A DNA stretch of 64,000 bases from Desmonostoc muscorum FACHB-395. Its GTDB lineage: Bacteria; Cyanobacteriota; Cyanobacteriia; Cyanobacteriales; Nostocaceae. Below the pieces are notes generated by a model, which did no database searches, was not told the origin of the DNA, and saw nothing but the letters and a program-made list of their open reading frames with translations. The DNA is taken from NCBI RefSeq assembly GCF_014698035.1, contig NZ_JACJSF010000011.1, positions 62,001 to 126,000 on the forward strand. The letters are read 5' to 3'. The translations under genes were made by a program, and so were the position numbers. Of this stretch, positions 19,089-27,245 are shown one piece after another (within the stretch, counting starts at the first letter, position 1; the number at the start of each line of letters is the position of its first letter).

Positions 19089-19459
19089 GGACGTGATACT
19101 TTGTTTTTATTTGGCTAATAGTTACCGATGCTCAGTAGGGTAACATCTTTACATTGGTGTCAACTTAAATGCCAACCCTTTTAAAACTTCATTTTCTGCC
19201 AGAGGCTAGAAATATTCCTCATTGGTTGGGCATTCTGAAACAAGACTGAACACCTATGACATCTGTTCGTCTCTACTGCGTATTGCTCTTAATGTAAGTT
19301 CAATGAAACTCTTCTAGACTTGAACTAAAGTTCAAGTTTCTCTTTGCATCTAGGAGGGACGGTTTTATGTCGTAAAATCTCTTAGAGGTTTTTTGATTCA
19401 GATTGTTAGGCTAACACCACATAAACCGTCAAACATTACATTACTCTTAACCTAAAGAT
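19089..19459. other. 371-bp intergenic region upstream of the SsuA-like gene
   Basis: I see no gene and no classic repeat. The region must carry the promoter of the SsuA-like gene. The dienelactone hydrolase gene ends at its right edge, on the same strand. A weak inverted sequence around 19310-19345 (CTTGAACTAAAGTTCAAG-like) could be an operator. Confidence 0.4.
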
Positions 19460-20215
19460 TTAGACTTTTTGAAGCTGAAGGTTCTTCTGGAAAAGTTCTT
19501 GAACGTTTTTCCAAGCATCGGCAGCAGCTTCGGCATTGTAGCTAGCGCGATGGTTGCAGAAAAAGCCATGTCCTGCGCCAGAATAGCGAAATATAGCATG
19601 AGGAATCTGATTTTTCTTCAATTCAGCCTCAATCTGTTCCGTTTGTTCTAAGGGGATTCCTTGATCGTCAAGGCCAAAGAAGGCGTAAATGGGGCCCTTG
19701 ATATCAGGAGTGCGGATGATGGTTGGTTCTCCACCACCGGGAGTTGAGTTGGGAATACCACCACCATAGAAGGAAGCTGTAACTTTAATATCTGGTAAAG
19801 TGGCAGCTAGATAAACTACGTGACCACCAAAGCAAAAACCAATGGAGCCGATCGCATCTCCTTGCACATTTGGTAAGGTTTTTAAATAGGCGATCGCAGC
19901 CTTAATATCACTCAATATTTCCTCGGCTGTTGTCTGTTCCTTATAACCTCTTCCTTGCTGGACATCTTCAGGGGTGTATCCACCCTCAAAACCAGGGGCG
20001 GTGCGTTGAAATAAAGTCGGTGCGATCGCAACATAGCCTTCTTTGGCAAATTTCTCAGCAACTTCTCGAATGTGAATGTTAACCCCAAAAATTTCCTGAA
20101 TCACGATAACGGCTGGGAAGGTTCCCTTTTGTGCGGGTTCCGCTAAGTAAGCATCGATTTGCAAATCCCCGTTAGGAACTTTAACTTGAGTGGTGCGAAT
20201 TTCTGTGTTTGTCAT
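19460..20215 (-). CDS. Dienelactone hydrolase family protein
   Basis: This protein has 251 residues from ATG 20215; an upstream in-frame start at 20275 adds an unlikely leader. It is a cytosolic alpha/beta hydrolase of the DLH family, which opens dienelactones in chlorocatechol degradation or acts on related esters. AVIVIQEIFGVN carries the conserved Glu. IGSIGFCFGGHVVYLAA holds the nucleophile Cys in the G-x-C-x-G elbow. GLDDQGIPLEQ gives the Asp and YSGAGHGFFCNHR the His. The triad is complete. Together with the amidohydrolase and monooxygenase genes it supports a degradative theme for 9.6-20.8 kb. Confidence 0.92.
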   Translation of the reverse strand: MTNTEIRTTQVKVPNGDLQIDAYLAEPAQKGTFPAVIVIQEIFGVNIHIREVAEKFAKEGYVAIAPTLFQRTAPGFEGGYTPEDVQQGRGYKEQTTAEEILSDIKAAIAYLKTLPNVQGDAIGSIGFCFGGHVVYLAATLPDIKVTASFYGGGIPNSTPGGGEPTIIRTPDIKGPIYAFFGLDDQGIPLEQTEQIEAELKKNQIPHAIFRYSGAGHGFFCNHRASYNAEAAADAWKNVQELFQKNLQLQKV

Positions 20216-20429
20216 CGTAGGGATTAGCCTGTAATTACTTTGAGAACGAAATGTTTTGTGGTAAGTTTTGTACAAAATACTTAAACTTTACCGATTTACC
20301 GTAGTTTATAGAGTAGTATTTCACAAACAATGTCCAAAGGCAAGTCCTTATTTAAGAAGGAAATAGCTTACCGGGAATAGGGAATAACTTTTTTCTGTCC
20401 CCTAAATTCTGAGATATCCCAACAGGAGA

Positions 20430-20813
20430 ATGAAAATGGCGCTCAAAGCAGTTCATCATATTCAGGCAACTTATCCTCTTGAGGTAGAGGATGCAATGCT
20501 ATCTTTCTACAGCAGAATTTTAGGATTGACTGAAATTTCCAGACCTGATGCGGTCAAAAACGATTCAGGAGCCTGGTATCAGGTGGGAGACATTGAATTG
20601 CACGTTAGTAGAGAGAAGAACGCCAATAACCAAGTATCTAGAAGACATTTTTGTTTCCAAGTCGATGACTTGAACACCTTTGAGAAACACCTAAAAGAGT
20701 ATGGGGTAGAAATTATTCCCGATCAACGACCACTACCAGGATGCGTGCGGTTTTTCATCCGCGATCCCGGTGGGAATCGCATAGAGATTGCAGAGTTCGT
20801 CAAGAGTACTTAG
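20430..20813 (+). CDS. VOC (glyoxalase/bleomycin resistance/dioxygenase) family protein
   Basis: This 127-residue protein forms a single VOC module: KAVHHIQATYPLEVEDAMLSFYSRILGL at the start, DIELHVSREKN and RRHFCFQVDD in the middle, and the closing FFIRDPGGNRIEIAEF. The likely metal ligands are the His of HHIQ, the His of RHFCF and the Glu of RIEIAEF. The family includes lyases, dioxygenases and drug-binding proteins, so the reaction is open. ATG 20430 has the ribosome site AGGAGA. It stands alone, just beyond the dienelactone hydrolase gene and divergent from it. Confidence 0.88.
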   Translation: MKMALKAVHHIQATYPLEVEDAMLSFYSRILGLTEISRPDAVKNDSGAWYQVGDIELHVSREKNANNQVSRRHFCFQVDDLNTFEKHLKEYGVEIIPDQRPLPGCVRFFIRDPGGNRIEIAEFVKST

Positions 20814-20848
20814 AAAGTATATTCTTTAGACATAGGAGTGAAAATGAA

Positions 20849-20879
20849 TGTAGAGACGTAGCACTGCTACGTCTCTACA
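20849..20879. repeat. Perfect 31-bp palindrome
   Basis: Two 15-base arms (TGTAGAGACGTAGCA and its complement) are separated by one base. This is a member of the dispersed GTAGAGACG...CGTCTCTAC family of intergenic palindromes. It lies 36 bp after the VOC gene and could help end transcription, although no T run follows. Confidence 0.8.
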
Positions 20880-20992
20880 AGGATTCTGGATAACGCATAT
20901 TTAATTTCTGGAGATGTCTTTTATATTTTTATTGTCTAAGAATATGCACAAAGCAGCACCAACATCCCAAAAGATGAATAAAAATACTTATA

Positions 20993-21018
20993 TTGAAGAT
21001 AGCGATCGCTATCTTCAA
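20993..21018. repeat. Perfect 26-bp palindrome centred on the HIP1 octamer
   Basis: Two 13-base arms, TTGAAGATAGCGA and its complement, meet with no spacer, so the centre is AGCGATCGCT. It lies 79 bp upstream of the JAMM peptidase gene. It could be a cruciform, an operator for a dimeric regulator, or an RNA hairpin in the leader. Confidence 0.8.
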
Positions 21019-21096
21019 AACAAAACCAGTAACTAGTGAGGTATTGTATTCAAACAAGAATCCCTAGCTAGCAACTAAAAAATTATAAACGCAGAG

Positions 21097-21555
21097 ATGA
21101 TCCAACTTAGCCCAGAACACTTGCAAACTATCCGCGCCCATGCCGAAAGCGCCTATCCAGAGGAGTGTTGTGGTATAATTTTAGGCTATTTGGCTAGTGA
21201 GAGCAAAATTGTAGTTGAAGTCATACCAACAGAAAATGCCTGGAATACAGAAGCGGGTGCTGAGTTCTCAGGGGAACGCACAGCAGAAAGTAAAAGACGG
21301 CAATATGCGATCGCACCCGAAGTTATGCTAAAAACCCAAAAGGAAGCACGCGATCGCTCACTGAACATCATCGGCATTTTTCATTCTCACCCAGATCATC
21401 CTGCTATCCCTTCAGAATGCGATCGCTTATACGCTTGGCAAGGATACTCGTATATAATAGTTACCGTCCAAAACGGTAAAGCTGGAGAACTTCAAAGCTG
21501 GAGCCTTGACGATCGTCATCAATTCCAAGCAGAGACAATTGAAAATATAAAATAA
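21097..21555 (+). CDS. JAMM/MPN+ zinc metalloprotease (M67 family)
   Basis: This 152-residue protein carries the full JAMM zinc site: the catalytic Glu near the start (YPEECCGIILG) and HSHPDHPAIPSECD, which fits H-x-H-x(10)-D. In bacteria such stand-alone JAMM proteins cleave the C-terminal extension or conjugate from ubiquitin-like sulfur carriers (CysO/ThiS type). The next gene encodes the matching E1-like activating enzyme with a rhodanese domain, which supports that role. No small carrier gene is visible between or beside them. ATG 21097 lies 79 bp after a HIP1-centred palindrome. Confidence 0.9.
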   Translation: MIQLSPEHLQTIRAHAESAYPEECCGIILGYLASESKIVVEVIPTENAWNTEAGAEFSGERTAESKRRQYAIAPEVMLKTQKEARDRSLNIIGIFHSHPDHPAIPSECDRLYAWQGYSYIIVTVQNGKAGELQSWSLDDRHQFQAETIENIK

Positions 21556-21697
21556 CTGGCTTAGTTCAAAGACAGTCACTCGTAGCGGTTTTAGCCGCCA
21601 ACACGGATAGGAAATTCATCTTCCCCACTCCCTATCTCCATAAGAGATACAGTTTTTCGATAGGATTAATATTCCGCTCTCCCAGATCATAACTGCT

Positions 21698-22870
21698 ATG
21701 CTCAATCCCAATCTGGACGAAATCCAGTTGACCAAAGACGATTACGAACGCTACTCCCGACACCTGATTTTACCGGAAGTAGGACTAGAAGGACAGAAAC
21801 GCCTGAAAGCCGCCAGTGTACAGTGTATCGGTACAGGTGGACTAGGTTCACCACTACTTTTATATCTGGCGGCGGCGGGTATTGGACGTATTGGAATTGT
21901 CGATTTCGATGTTGTTGATACTTCGAATCTGCAACGCCAAGTCATCCACGGGACATCTTGGGTGGGTAAACCCAAGATTGAATCAGCAAAAAACCGCATT
22001 CACGAGATTAACCCCTATTGTCAGGTTGATTTATACGAAACTCGCCTGACTTCCGAAAACGCCCTAGAAATCCTTGAACCTTACGATATCGTCGTAGATG
22101 GTACTGATAACTTCCCCACTAGATATCTAGTTAACGACGCTTGCGTATTGCTGAATAAGCCCAACGTCTACGGCTCAATTTTACGCTTTGAAGGGCAAGC
22201 TACTGTATTTAACTACCAAGGTGGGCCAAATTATCGTGACCTTTTCCCAGAACCACCACCACCAGGAATGGTTCCCTCTTGTGCAGAAGGTGGCGTACTC
22301 GGTATTTTGCCAGGAATTATTGGTTTAATCCAAGCAACCGAAACTGTCAAAATCATTTTGGGGCAAGGTAATACTCTAAGTGGACGATTGCTGCTATACA
22401 ACGCCTTAGATATGAAATTTCGGGAGTTGAAACTACGTCCTAACCCGATTCGCCCAGTAATTGAAAAACTAGTAGACTACGAAGAATTCTGTGGGATTCC
22501 GCAAGCTAAGGCAGAGGAGGCAAAACAGCAGTTGGAAAGTCAAGAAATGACTGTTAAGGATTTGAAGGAATTACTAGATAGCGGTGCAAAGGATTTTGTC
22601 CTACTGGATGTCCGCAACCCCCATGAGTACGAAATTGCCAAGATTCCTGGTTCGGTGTTAGTACCCTTACCAGACATTGAAAATGGCAATGGCGTTGCGA
22701 AGGTGAAGGAAATATTGAACGGACACCGCTTAATCGCTCATTGTAAGATGGGCGGGCGATCGGCAAAAGCCCTCGCCATCCTTAAGGAAGCCGGGATTGT
22801 CGGCACAAATGTCAAAGGCGGAATTACCGCTTGGAGTCGAGAAGTCGATCCTTCAGTTCCAGAGTATTAA
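21698..22870 (+). CDS. moeB: MoeZ-type adenylyltransferase/sulfurtransferase (ThiF/MoeB domain plus rhodanese)
   Basis: This protein has 390 residues. Residues about 15-265 form the E1-like ThiF/MoeB domain, with RYSRHLILPEVGLEGQKRL, the ATP loop GTGGLGSPLLLYLAAAGIG, DFDVVDTSNLQRQ and VVDGTDNFPTRYLVND; MVPSCAEGG holds a conserved Cys. Residues about 280-390 form a rhodanese domain with the persulfide Cys in IAHCKMGGRSAKA. The enzyme adenylates the C-terminal Gly of small sulfur carriers and loads sulfur for molybdopterin, thiamine, cysteine or tRNA thiolation. The JAMM protease gene lies 142 bp upstream in the same direction. Confidence 0.93.
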   Translation: MLNPNLDEIQLTKDDYERYSRHLILPEVGLEGQKRLKAASVQCIGTGGLGSPLLLYLAAAGIGRIGIVDFDVVDTSNLQRQVIHGTSWVGKPKIESAKNRIHEINPYCQVDLYETRLTSENALEILEPYDIVVDGTDNFPTRYLVNDACVLLNKPNVYGSILRFEGQATVFNYQGGPNYRDLFPEPPPPGMVPSCAEGGVLGILPGIIGLIQATETVKIILGQGNTLSGRLLLYNALDMKFRELKLRPNPIRPVIEKLVDYEEFCGIPQAKAEEAKQQLESQEMTVKDLKELLDSGAKDFVLLDVRNPHEYEIAKIPGSVLVPLPDIENGNGVAKVKEILNGHRLIAHCKMGGRSAKALAILKEAGIVGTNVKGGITAWSREVDPSVPEY

Positions 22871-23213
22871 CAAGAGAGGCAGGAGGCAGGAGGCAGGAGA
22901 AATACTGCTCCGCCTCTGCTCTGTTTCATACCACGATCGGAGCGAGTTTGCGGTTTAAGTCTCCCATTCCCTCATCTCCTGATGACCTTTTTAGAATTAA
23001 AAATTAAAAGTTAAAAATTAAGAAAAAGAATAATTTTGAATTAATTTTGGTACAAAGCTAACAATAATATATGACGCAGTGTTAGCAAGTCCACATACTC
23101 CTTCCCTACGGTACGCTACGCGAATGGAGAAGCAAGCTACGCGCAGCTTCTCATAGAGAGCGTCTTGGAATTTTTAATTAATAATTTTTAATTTTTAATT
23201 GGAGCGAAGCGAC
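22871..23213. repeat. Repeat-rich intergenic region
   Basis: GAGGCAG heptanucleotide units lie at about 22875-22899. AT-rich units resembling AAAATTA lie at 23000-23035 and 23172-23200. Between them, at 23105-23165, is the dispersed GTACGCTACGCGAA / CTACGCGCAGCTTCTC palindrome. I see no gene here. Confidence 0.65.
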
Positions 23214-24410
23214 TTGACTACCTCAAAATCTCATTTCAATATTTTATGGGTGCAAGTTTGGGTATTGGCAATGGTGCAGGGAGCAATTACCCTCACCTGG
23301 TTAATTTATAATATATATTTGCCACAACTTTTGACTCAGTTTGGTTTTCCCGCCTCGCTTGCAGTTGCCTTGGTGCTAGTCGAAAATGCCTTGAGTGCGT
23401 TGCTAGAACCATTGATGGGGGGACTTTCAGACCAAGCTAGACGCTGGGTAGGGACTCGGTTTCCCTTCATCTCAGTAGGTATGATTTTGGCATCGGCTTT
23501 GTTTATTGCCATACCATGCGTTGTGAGTTTGATTCCACCTACTACTGTAATGCGATCGCTCTTACCTATAGCATTGGTAGCCTGGGCATTAGCAATGACA
23601 ATATTTCGTTCTCCAGCGATGTGCCTGTTGGGGATGTATTCTACACCAGCCCAGTTACCTTTAGCAGTAAGTGTTGTAACTTTGGCAGGTGGTGTAATTG
23701 GGGCTTTTAGACCGATAAGCCACAAGTTTATTCTCAGCTTAGGGCCAGTTTATACTTTTGCGATCGGTTCTTTCGTCATGCTAGGGGCGGCCGCTGTGTT
23801 GCGATTAGTCAATCCTCCAGAAGCACCTGTGGATAGACACCAAATAGAAGTAGTAAAGTTGCCGTTACAAAAATTGGCTTTGATTTTAGTAACTGGTTTT
23901 GGTGTAGCGTGGGGTATCCGATTTCTCTTTGATGTTTTGGGTAAAGTACTAAAGGCCCAACTGAATACTGATAATATTGATGTGCTTATGGTGTGGATTG
24001 GATTAGCGATCGCAATTGCCAGCATACCAGCAGGAATCTTCGCCGTCAAAATTGGTAATCGTCAAGCAATGCTTTGTGGGATCTGTGCAATCATTCTCTC
24101 GTTACTGATAATGATATCTGTGGGCGCACAAATTCCGATAATTGCGGTAATCGTTGCTAGCTTTAGTTTAATTGTCAATGGGGCAATTCCTTTTGCTTTA
24201 GAACTAGTACCTCAGCGATGGGCGGGATTAGGAATTGGGATGTATTTTGGTGGATTTGCTTTAGCCATGAGTTTGTTTGGTGTCATCTTTCCCAAGTTAC
24301 AAGCAATAACACCTTTTGTTGGTGCAACTGGGGGTGCATTGGCATTTTTCCTAGCTGGTGTTTGTATTGCGGTAAGTGCCATTTCTGAAACGCAGAGGTT
24401 TAACGCATAG
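23214..24410 (+). CDS. MFS transporter (GPH/SLC45-like)
   Basis: This is an approximately 398-residue polytopic membrane protein with 12 predicted helices. The helix 2-3 loop GGLSDQARRWVGTRFPFISVG is of the kind found in the sugar:cation and SLC45-like branch of the MFS. The start is uncertain: only TTG codons (23199, 23214) are available before the first helix. The upstream one lies inside a repeat, so 23214 is preferred. The substrate cannot be read from the sequence. The gene is convergent with the ftsH gene at 24510. Confidence 0.8.
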   Translation: MTTSKSHFNILWVQVWVLAMVQGAITLTWLIYNIYLPQLLTQFGFPASLAVALVLVENALSALLEPLMGGLSDQARRWVGTRFPFISVGMILASALFIAIPCVVSLIPPTTVMRSLLPIALVAWALAMTIFRSPAMCLLGMYSTPAQLPLAVSVVTLAGGVIGAFRPISHKFILSLGPVYTFAIGSFVMLGAAAVLRLVNPPEAPVDRHQIEVVKLPLQKLALILVTGFGVAWGIRFLFDVLGKVLKAQLNTDNIDVLMVWIGLAIAIASIPAGIFAVKIGNRQAMLCGICAIILSLLIMISVGAQIPIIAVIVASFSLIVNGAIPFALELVPQRWAGLGIGMYFGGFALAMSLFGVIFPKLQAITPFVGATGGALAFFLAGVCIAVSAISETQRFNA

Positions 24411-24509
24411 GCGCTTCTCTACGAGACGCTACGCGAACGCCTTCCCGCAGGGTAGGGACGCAAAGTTATGCTCTGCGTCCCTCTGTTGATGAAATCTGAC
24501 AAATCTTAA

Positions 24510-26375
24510 TTACGAATGAGTTACAGATTTAACTTGACTCAACAAATCGTGCAGTTTTTCGCCTTCAATGACTTCTGTTTCTAAGAGTTGAGTTGCGATC
24601 GCTTCTAGCAAGTCTCGATTCTGTCTAAGAATCTCTAGGGCTTGTTCGTGGGCTGTTTCCACGATTTCCTTAACTTCGCTATCAATGGCTTTGGATGTGT
24701 CTTCACTCACCGCCCGTCGGGGATTAGCCCCACCATTACCCAAAAACATCGATTGTTGTCCTTGTTGGTAAGCTAATGGCCCTAAGACTTTGCTCATACC
24801 ATAAGATGTTACCATCCGTTCTGCCAAGTCAGTTGCTCGTTGCAAATCGTTGGAAGCACCTGTGGTAATACTGTTAAACACAACCTCTTCGGCGGAACGT
24901 CCACCTAATAGAGTTGCAATCTGACCCCGCAGTTCCTCTTCATTCATCAAAAAGCGGTCTTCAGTTGGTAATTGCAGAGTGTAGCCCAAAGCTGCCATCC
25001 CACGGGGAATAATCGAAATCTTTTCTACGCGACCGTTTCCTGTAGTTAGCGCCCCGACCATTGCGTGACCAACTTCATGGTATGCAACAATCTTTTTCTC
25101 AGTCTCGTTCATCACGCGACTCTTCTTCTCTAAACCGGCGACTACCCGTTCAATTGCTTCGGCGAAGTCTTCTTGAGCAACACTTTCACGCAGATTACGA
25201 GCTGCTAATAATGCTGCTTCATTTACCAAGTTTGCCAAATCTGCACCAGCAAAACCAGGAGTACGAGTAGCGATCGCTTTTAAATTGACATCATCTCCTA
25301 ATTTTACCTTTTGAGCGTGAATCTTGAGAATTGCTTCCCGACCAGATAAATCAGGACGGTCTACCAACACTTGGCGGTCAAAGCGGCCTGGACGCAGCAA
25401 TGCGGAATCAAGGCTTTCGGGACGGTTGGTAGCTGCTAGGACAATCACCGTTGCATCACCAGCCGCAAACCCGTCCATCTCTGTTAGTAACTGGTTGAGG
25501 GTCTGTTCTCGCTCATCGTTACCACCGTAGAAGCCGTTACTGCTACGAGACTTACCGATCGCATCTAATTCATCAATGAATATAATACAAGGAGCCTGTT
25601 TCTTCGCCTGCTCAAACAAATCCCGCACTCTGGAAGAACCCACGCCGACGAACAATTCCACAAACTCGGAACCAGAGATGCTGAAGAATGGAACTCCAGC
25701 TTCTCCTGCTACGGCTTTCGCTAAAAGTGTCTTACCAGTACCAGGAGGGCCAACTAACAACACACCTTTAGGAATTCTCGCGCCAATTTGCGTAAACCGT
25801 GCCGGAGTCTTGAGGAAATCTACAATTTCTACTAACTCAGTTTTTGCTTCTTCTACACCAGCCACATCTGCAAAGGTGATTTTAGCTGATTCGCCTTCAA
25901 CATAAACTTTAGCTTTGCTCTTACCAATGGAAAGCGCACCTTGAGGGCCACCGCCGCCACCACGTGACAGAAAGAATTGCCAAATACCAATAAAAATCAG
26001 TGGTGGAATCACCCAACTTAAGAGGGTTGTAATCCAAGTATTTTTGGGTGGAGGTGTAGCAGCAAACTCAACTCCCTTTTCTTCTAGCAGTTTGGGTAAC
26101 TCTAAATCAAAGATTGGTGTAGTTGCAAACACTGGGCCCGGCTCGGCATTTTCTGTTTTTAGTTCGTAGAGAATCTGGTTTTGACCAACAGAAACGCGAT
26201 TAACTTCCCCTTCTTGTACTTGATGAATAAATAAACTATAGGGAACACCAGTAGGGCCAGAAGCAAATAAACCAGGCAAAAATATATTTAAGAGCAGGAA
26301 TAGCCCTGATACTGCCAGTAAGATATTAGCAATGATCCGAAAACGAGGTGATTTAGGTTGTTCTTTAATTGCCAT
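24510..26375 (-). CDS. ftsH: ATP-dependent zinc metalloprotease FtsH (second paralogue, FtsH4-like)
   Basis: This protein has 621 residues from ATG 26375; a TTG at 26390 would add five. It has one N-terminal membrane helix (about 15-38) and a second near 115-137. Counted from the TTG, Walker A GPPGTGKT is at 214-221, the Walker B segment is [15 protein letters not shown], and the zinc site HEVGH is at 438-442. The [15 protein letters not shown] insert and the single-residue differences from the first FtsH place it in a different branch, which I think is FtsH4-like. It is membrane-bound and takes part in protein quality control, including PSII repair or assembly. Confidence 0.96.
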   Translation of the reverse strand: MAIKEQPKSPRFRIIANILLAVSGLFLLLNIFLPGLFASGPTGVPYSLFIHQVQEGEVNRVSVGQNQILYELKTENAEPGPVFATTPIFDLELPKLLEEKGVEFAATPPPKNTWITTLLSWVIPPLIFIGIWQFFLSRGGGGGPQGALSIGKSKAKVYVEGESAKITFADVAGVEEAKTELVEIVDFLKTPARFTQIGARIPKGVLLVGPPGTGKTLLAKAVAGEAGVPFFSISGSEFVELFVGVGSSRVRDLFEQAKKQAPCIIFIDELDAIGKSRSSNGFYGGNDEREQTLNQLLTEMDGFAAGDATVIVLAATNRPESLDSALLRPGRFDRQVLVDRPDLSGREAILKIHAQKVKLGDDVNLKAIATRTPGFAGADLANLVNEAALLAARNLRESVAQEDFAEAIERVVAGLEKKSRVMNETEKKIVAYHEVGHAMVGALTTGNGRVEKISIIPRGMAALGYTLQLPTEDRFLMNEEELRGQIATLLGGRSAEEVVFNSITTGASNDLQRATDLAERMVTSYGMSKVLGPLAYQQGQQSMFLGNGGANPRRAVSEDTSKAIDSEVKEIVETAHEQALEILRQNRDLLEAIATQLLETEVIEGEKLHDLLSQVKSVTHS

Positions 26376-26470
26376 AGATGTTGTTACCAATCCTTAGAAT
26401 GAAAACTATTGAGAATGTAACTTTATGGAAAAATTAGATATTTCCAGTCTAAATAATTCAAGCAGCTAGC

Positions 26471-26656
26471 TTATACTGTTTCCAACCAATCAAAAATTTG
26501 GGCTAACTGGTCTAGCGTTACCAGTCCATACTGCCAGAGGGTCATAGCCAGGAAGTTGGGGGTCTGCTCACAATGTCGCAAAGCAAGAGAAATTGCTCCA
26601 CCCGAAATACCCAACTCTTCCTCTAAAAAATGCACCAATTGATCTGTAGCTTTCAT
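26471..26656 (-). CDS. Small DUF2949-type protein
   Basis: This protein has 61 residues from ATG 26656; a GTG-type upstream start would give 88. The sequence KATDQLVHFLEEELGISGGAIS, then LALRHCEQTPNFLAMTLWQYGLVTLDQLAQIFDWLE, split here at the middle, matches my memory of DUF2949, a family of about 60-residue proteins limited to cyanobacteria with no assigned role. It looks all-helical and soluble. It lies upstream of and in line with ftsH, 96 bp away, so the two could share a promoter. Confidence 0.7.
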   Translation of the reverse strand: MKATDQLVHFLEEELGISGGAISLALRHCEQTPNFLAMTLWQYGLVTLDQLAQIFDWLETV

Positions 26657-27050
26657 CGCAATGTTAAACAATGTTAAATAAGTTTTATTTCTGAGAAAGT
26701 TTGACTTGTGTGATGCAATGTCCAGGTTGCATCGCAAAGTTGTTCAATTTGTCTTAGATCCTTAAGGATACTACCTATTTTCATAATTTCTCCTGTTTAG
26801 CAATGTCGCAGCATTTTTTTATTTATGTAACTAAACTTAACAATTTAATTAATCTTTGGGAACTAACAAGCAAATACGGTTTACCGTACTCAAAGGCTTA
26901 ACACCAATGGAAATGAGAAAATTTAATGGACAGAACGCCGTTAAAGAAGACGCAGGGATTGTGAGAAGCGAAGAGAAATCCCCTGTCTCCTCTCCCATAT
27001 CCTGACTTTTCACGTTATATGGAAAAACCCACCAAAAACCTAACCCAATA

Positions 27051-27174
27051 CGGTTCGGTTAAGACAAGAGACGCGATGAATCGCCGTCTCTACAATAATC
27101 AGTCTTTTGTAGAGACGACGATTTATCGCGTCTTTGCGATCTAGAATTTTCATCAAAAAACCTTAACCGAACCG
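27051..27174. mobile_element. 124-bp miniature inverted-repeat element, copy B (TA-flanked)
   Basis: It is flanked by TA on both sides. The ends are CGGTTCGGTTAAG and CTTAACCGAACCG, a perfect 13-base terminal inverted repeat. The interior matches the reverse complement of copy A (3370-3493), including ATGAAAATTCTA near one end and the GAGACG...CGTCTC arms. The surrounding 26738-27245 interval has no gene that I can see. Confidence 0.85.
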
Positions 27175-27245
27175 TATTGCTTGCGATCTCACTCAATGTG
27201 CAAATTAAATGCTTAACAGCTTATGTTCCTTTTTCAGCAACAAAA

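Noticed and set aside
24412-24508. Small gene between the MFS and ftsH genes
   Set aside because: The stretch is a dispersed GAGACGCTACGCGAACG repeat with a GACGCAAAG..CTCTGCGTC hairpin; no frame of useful length.
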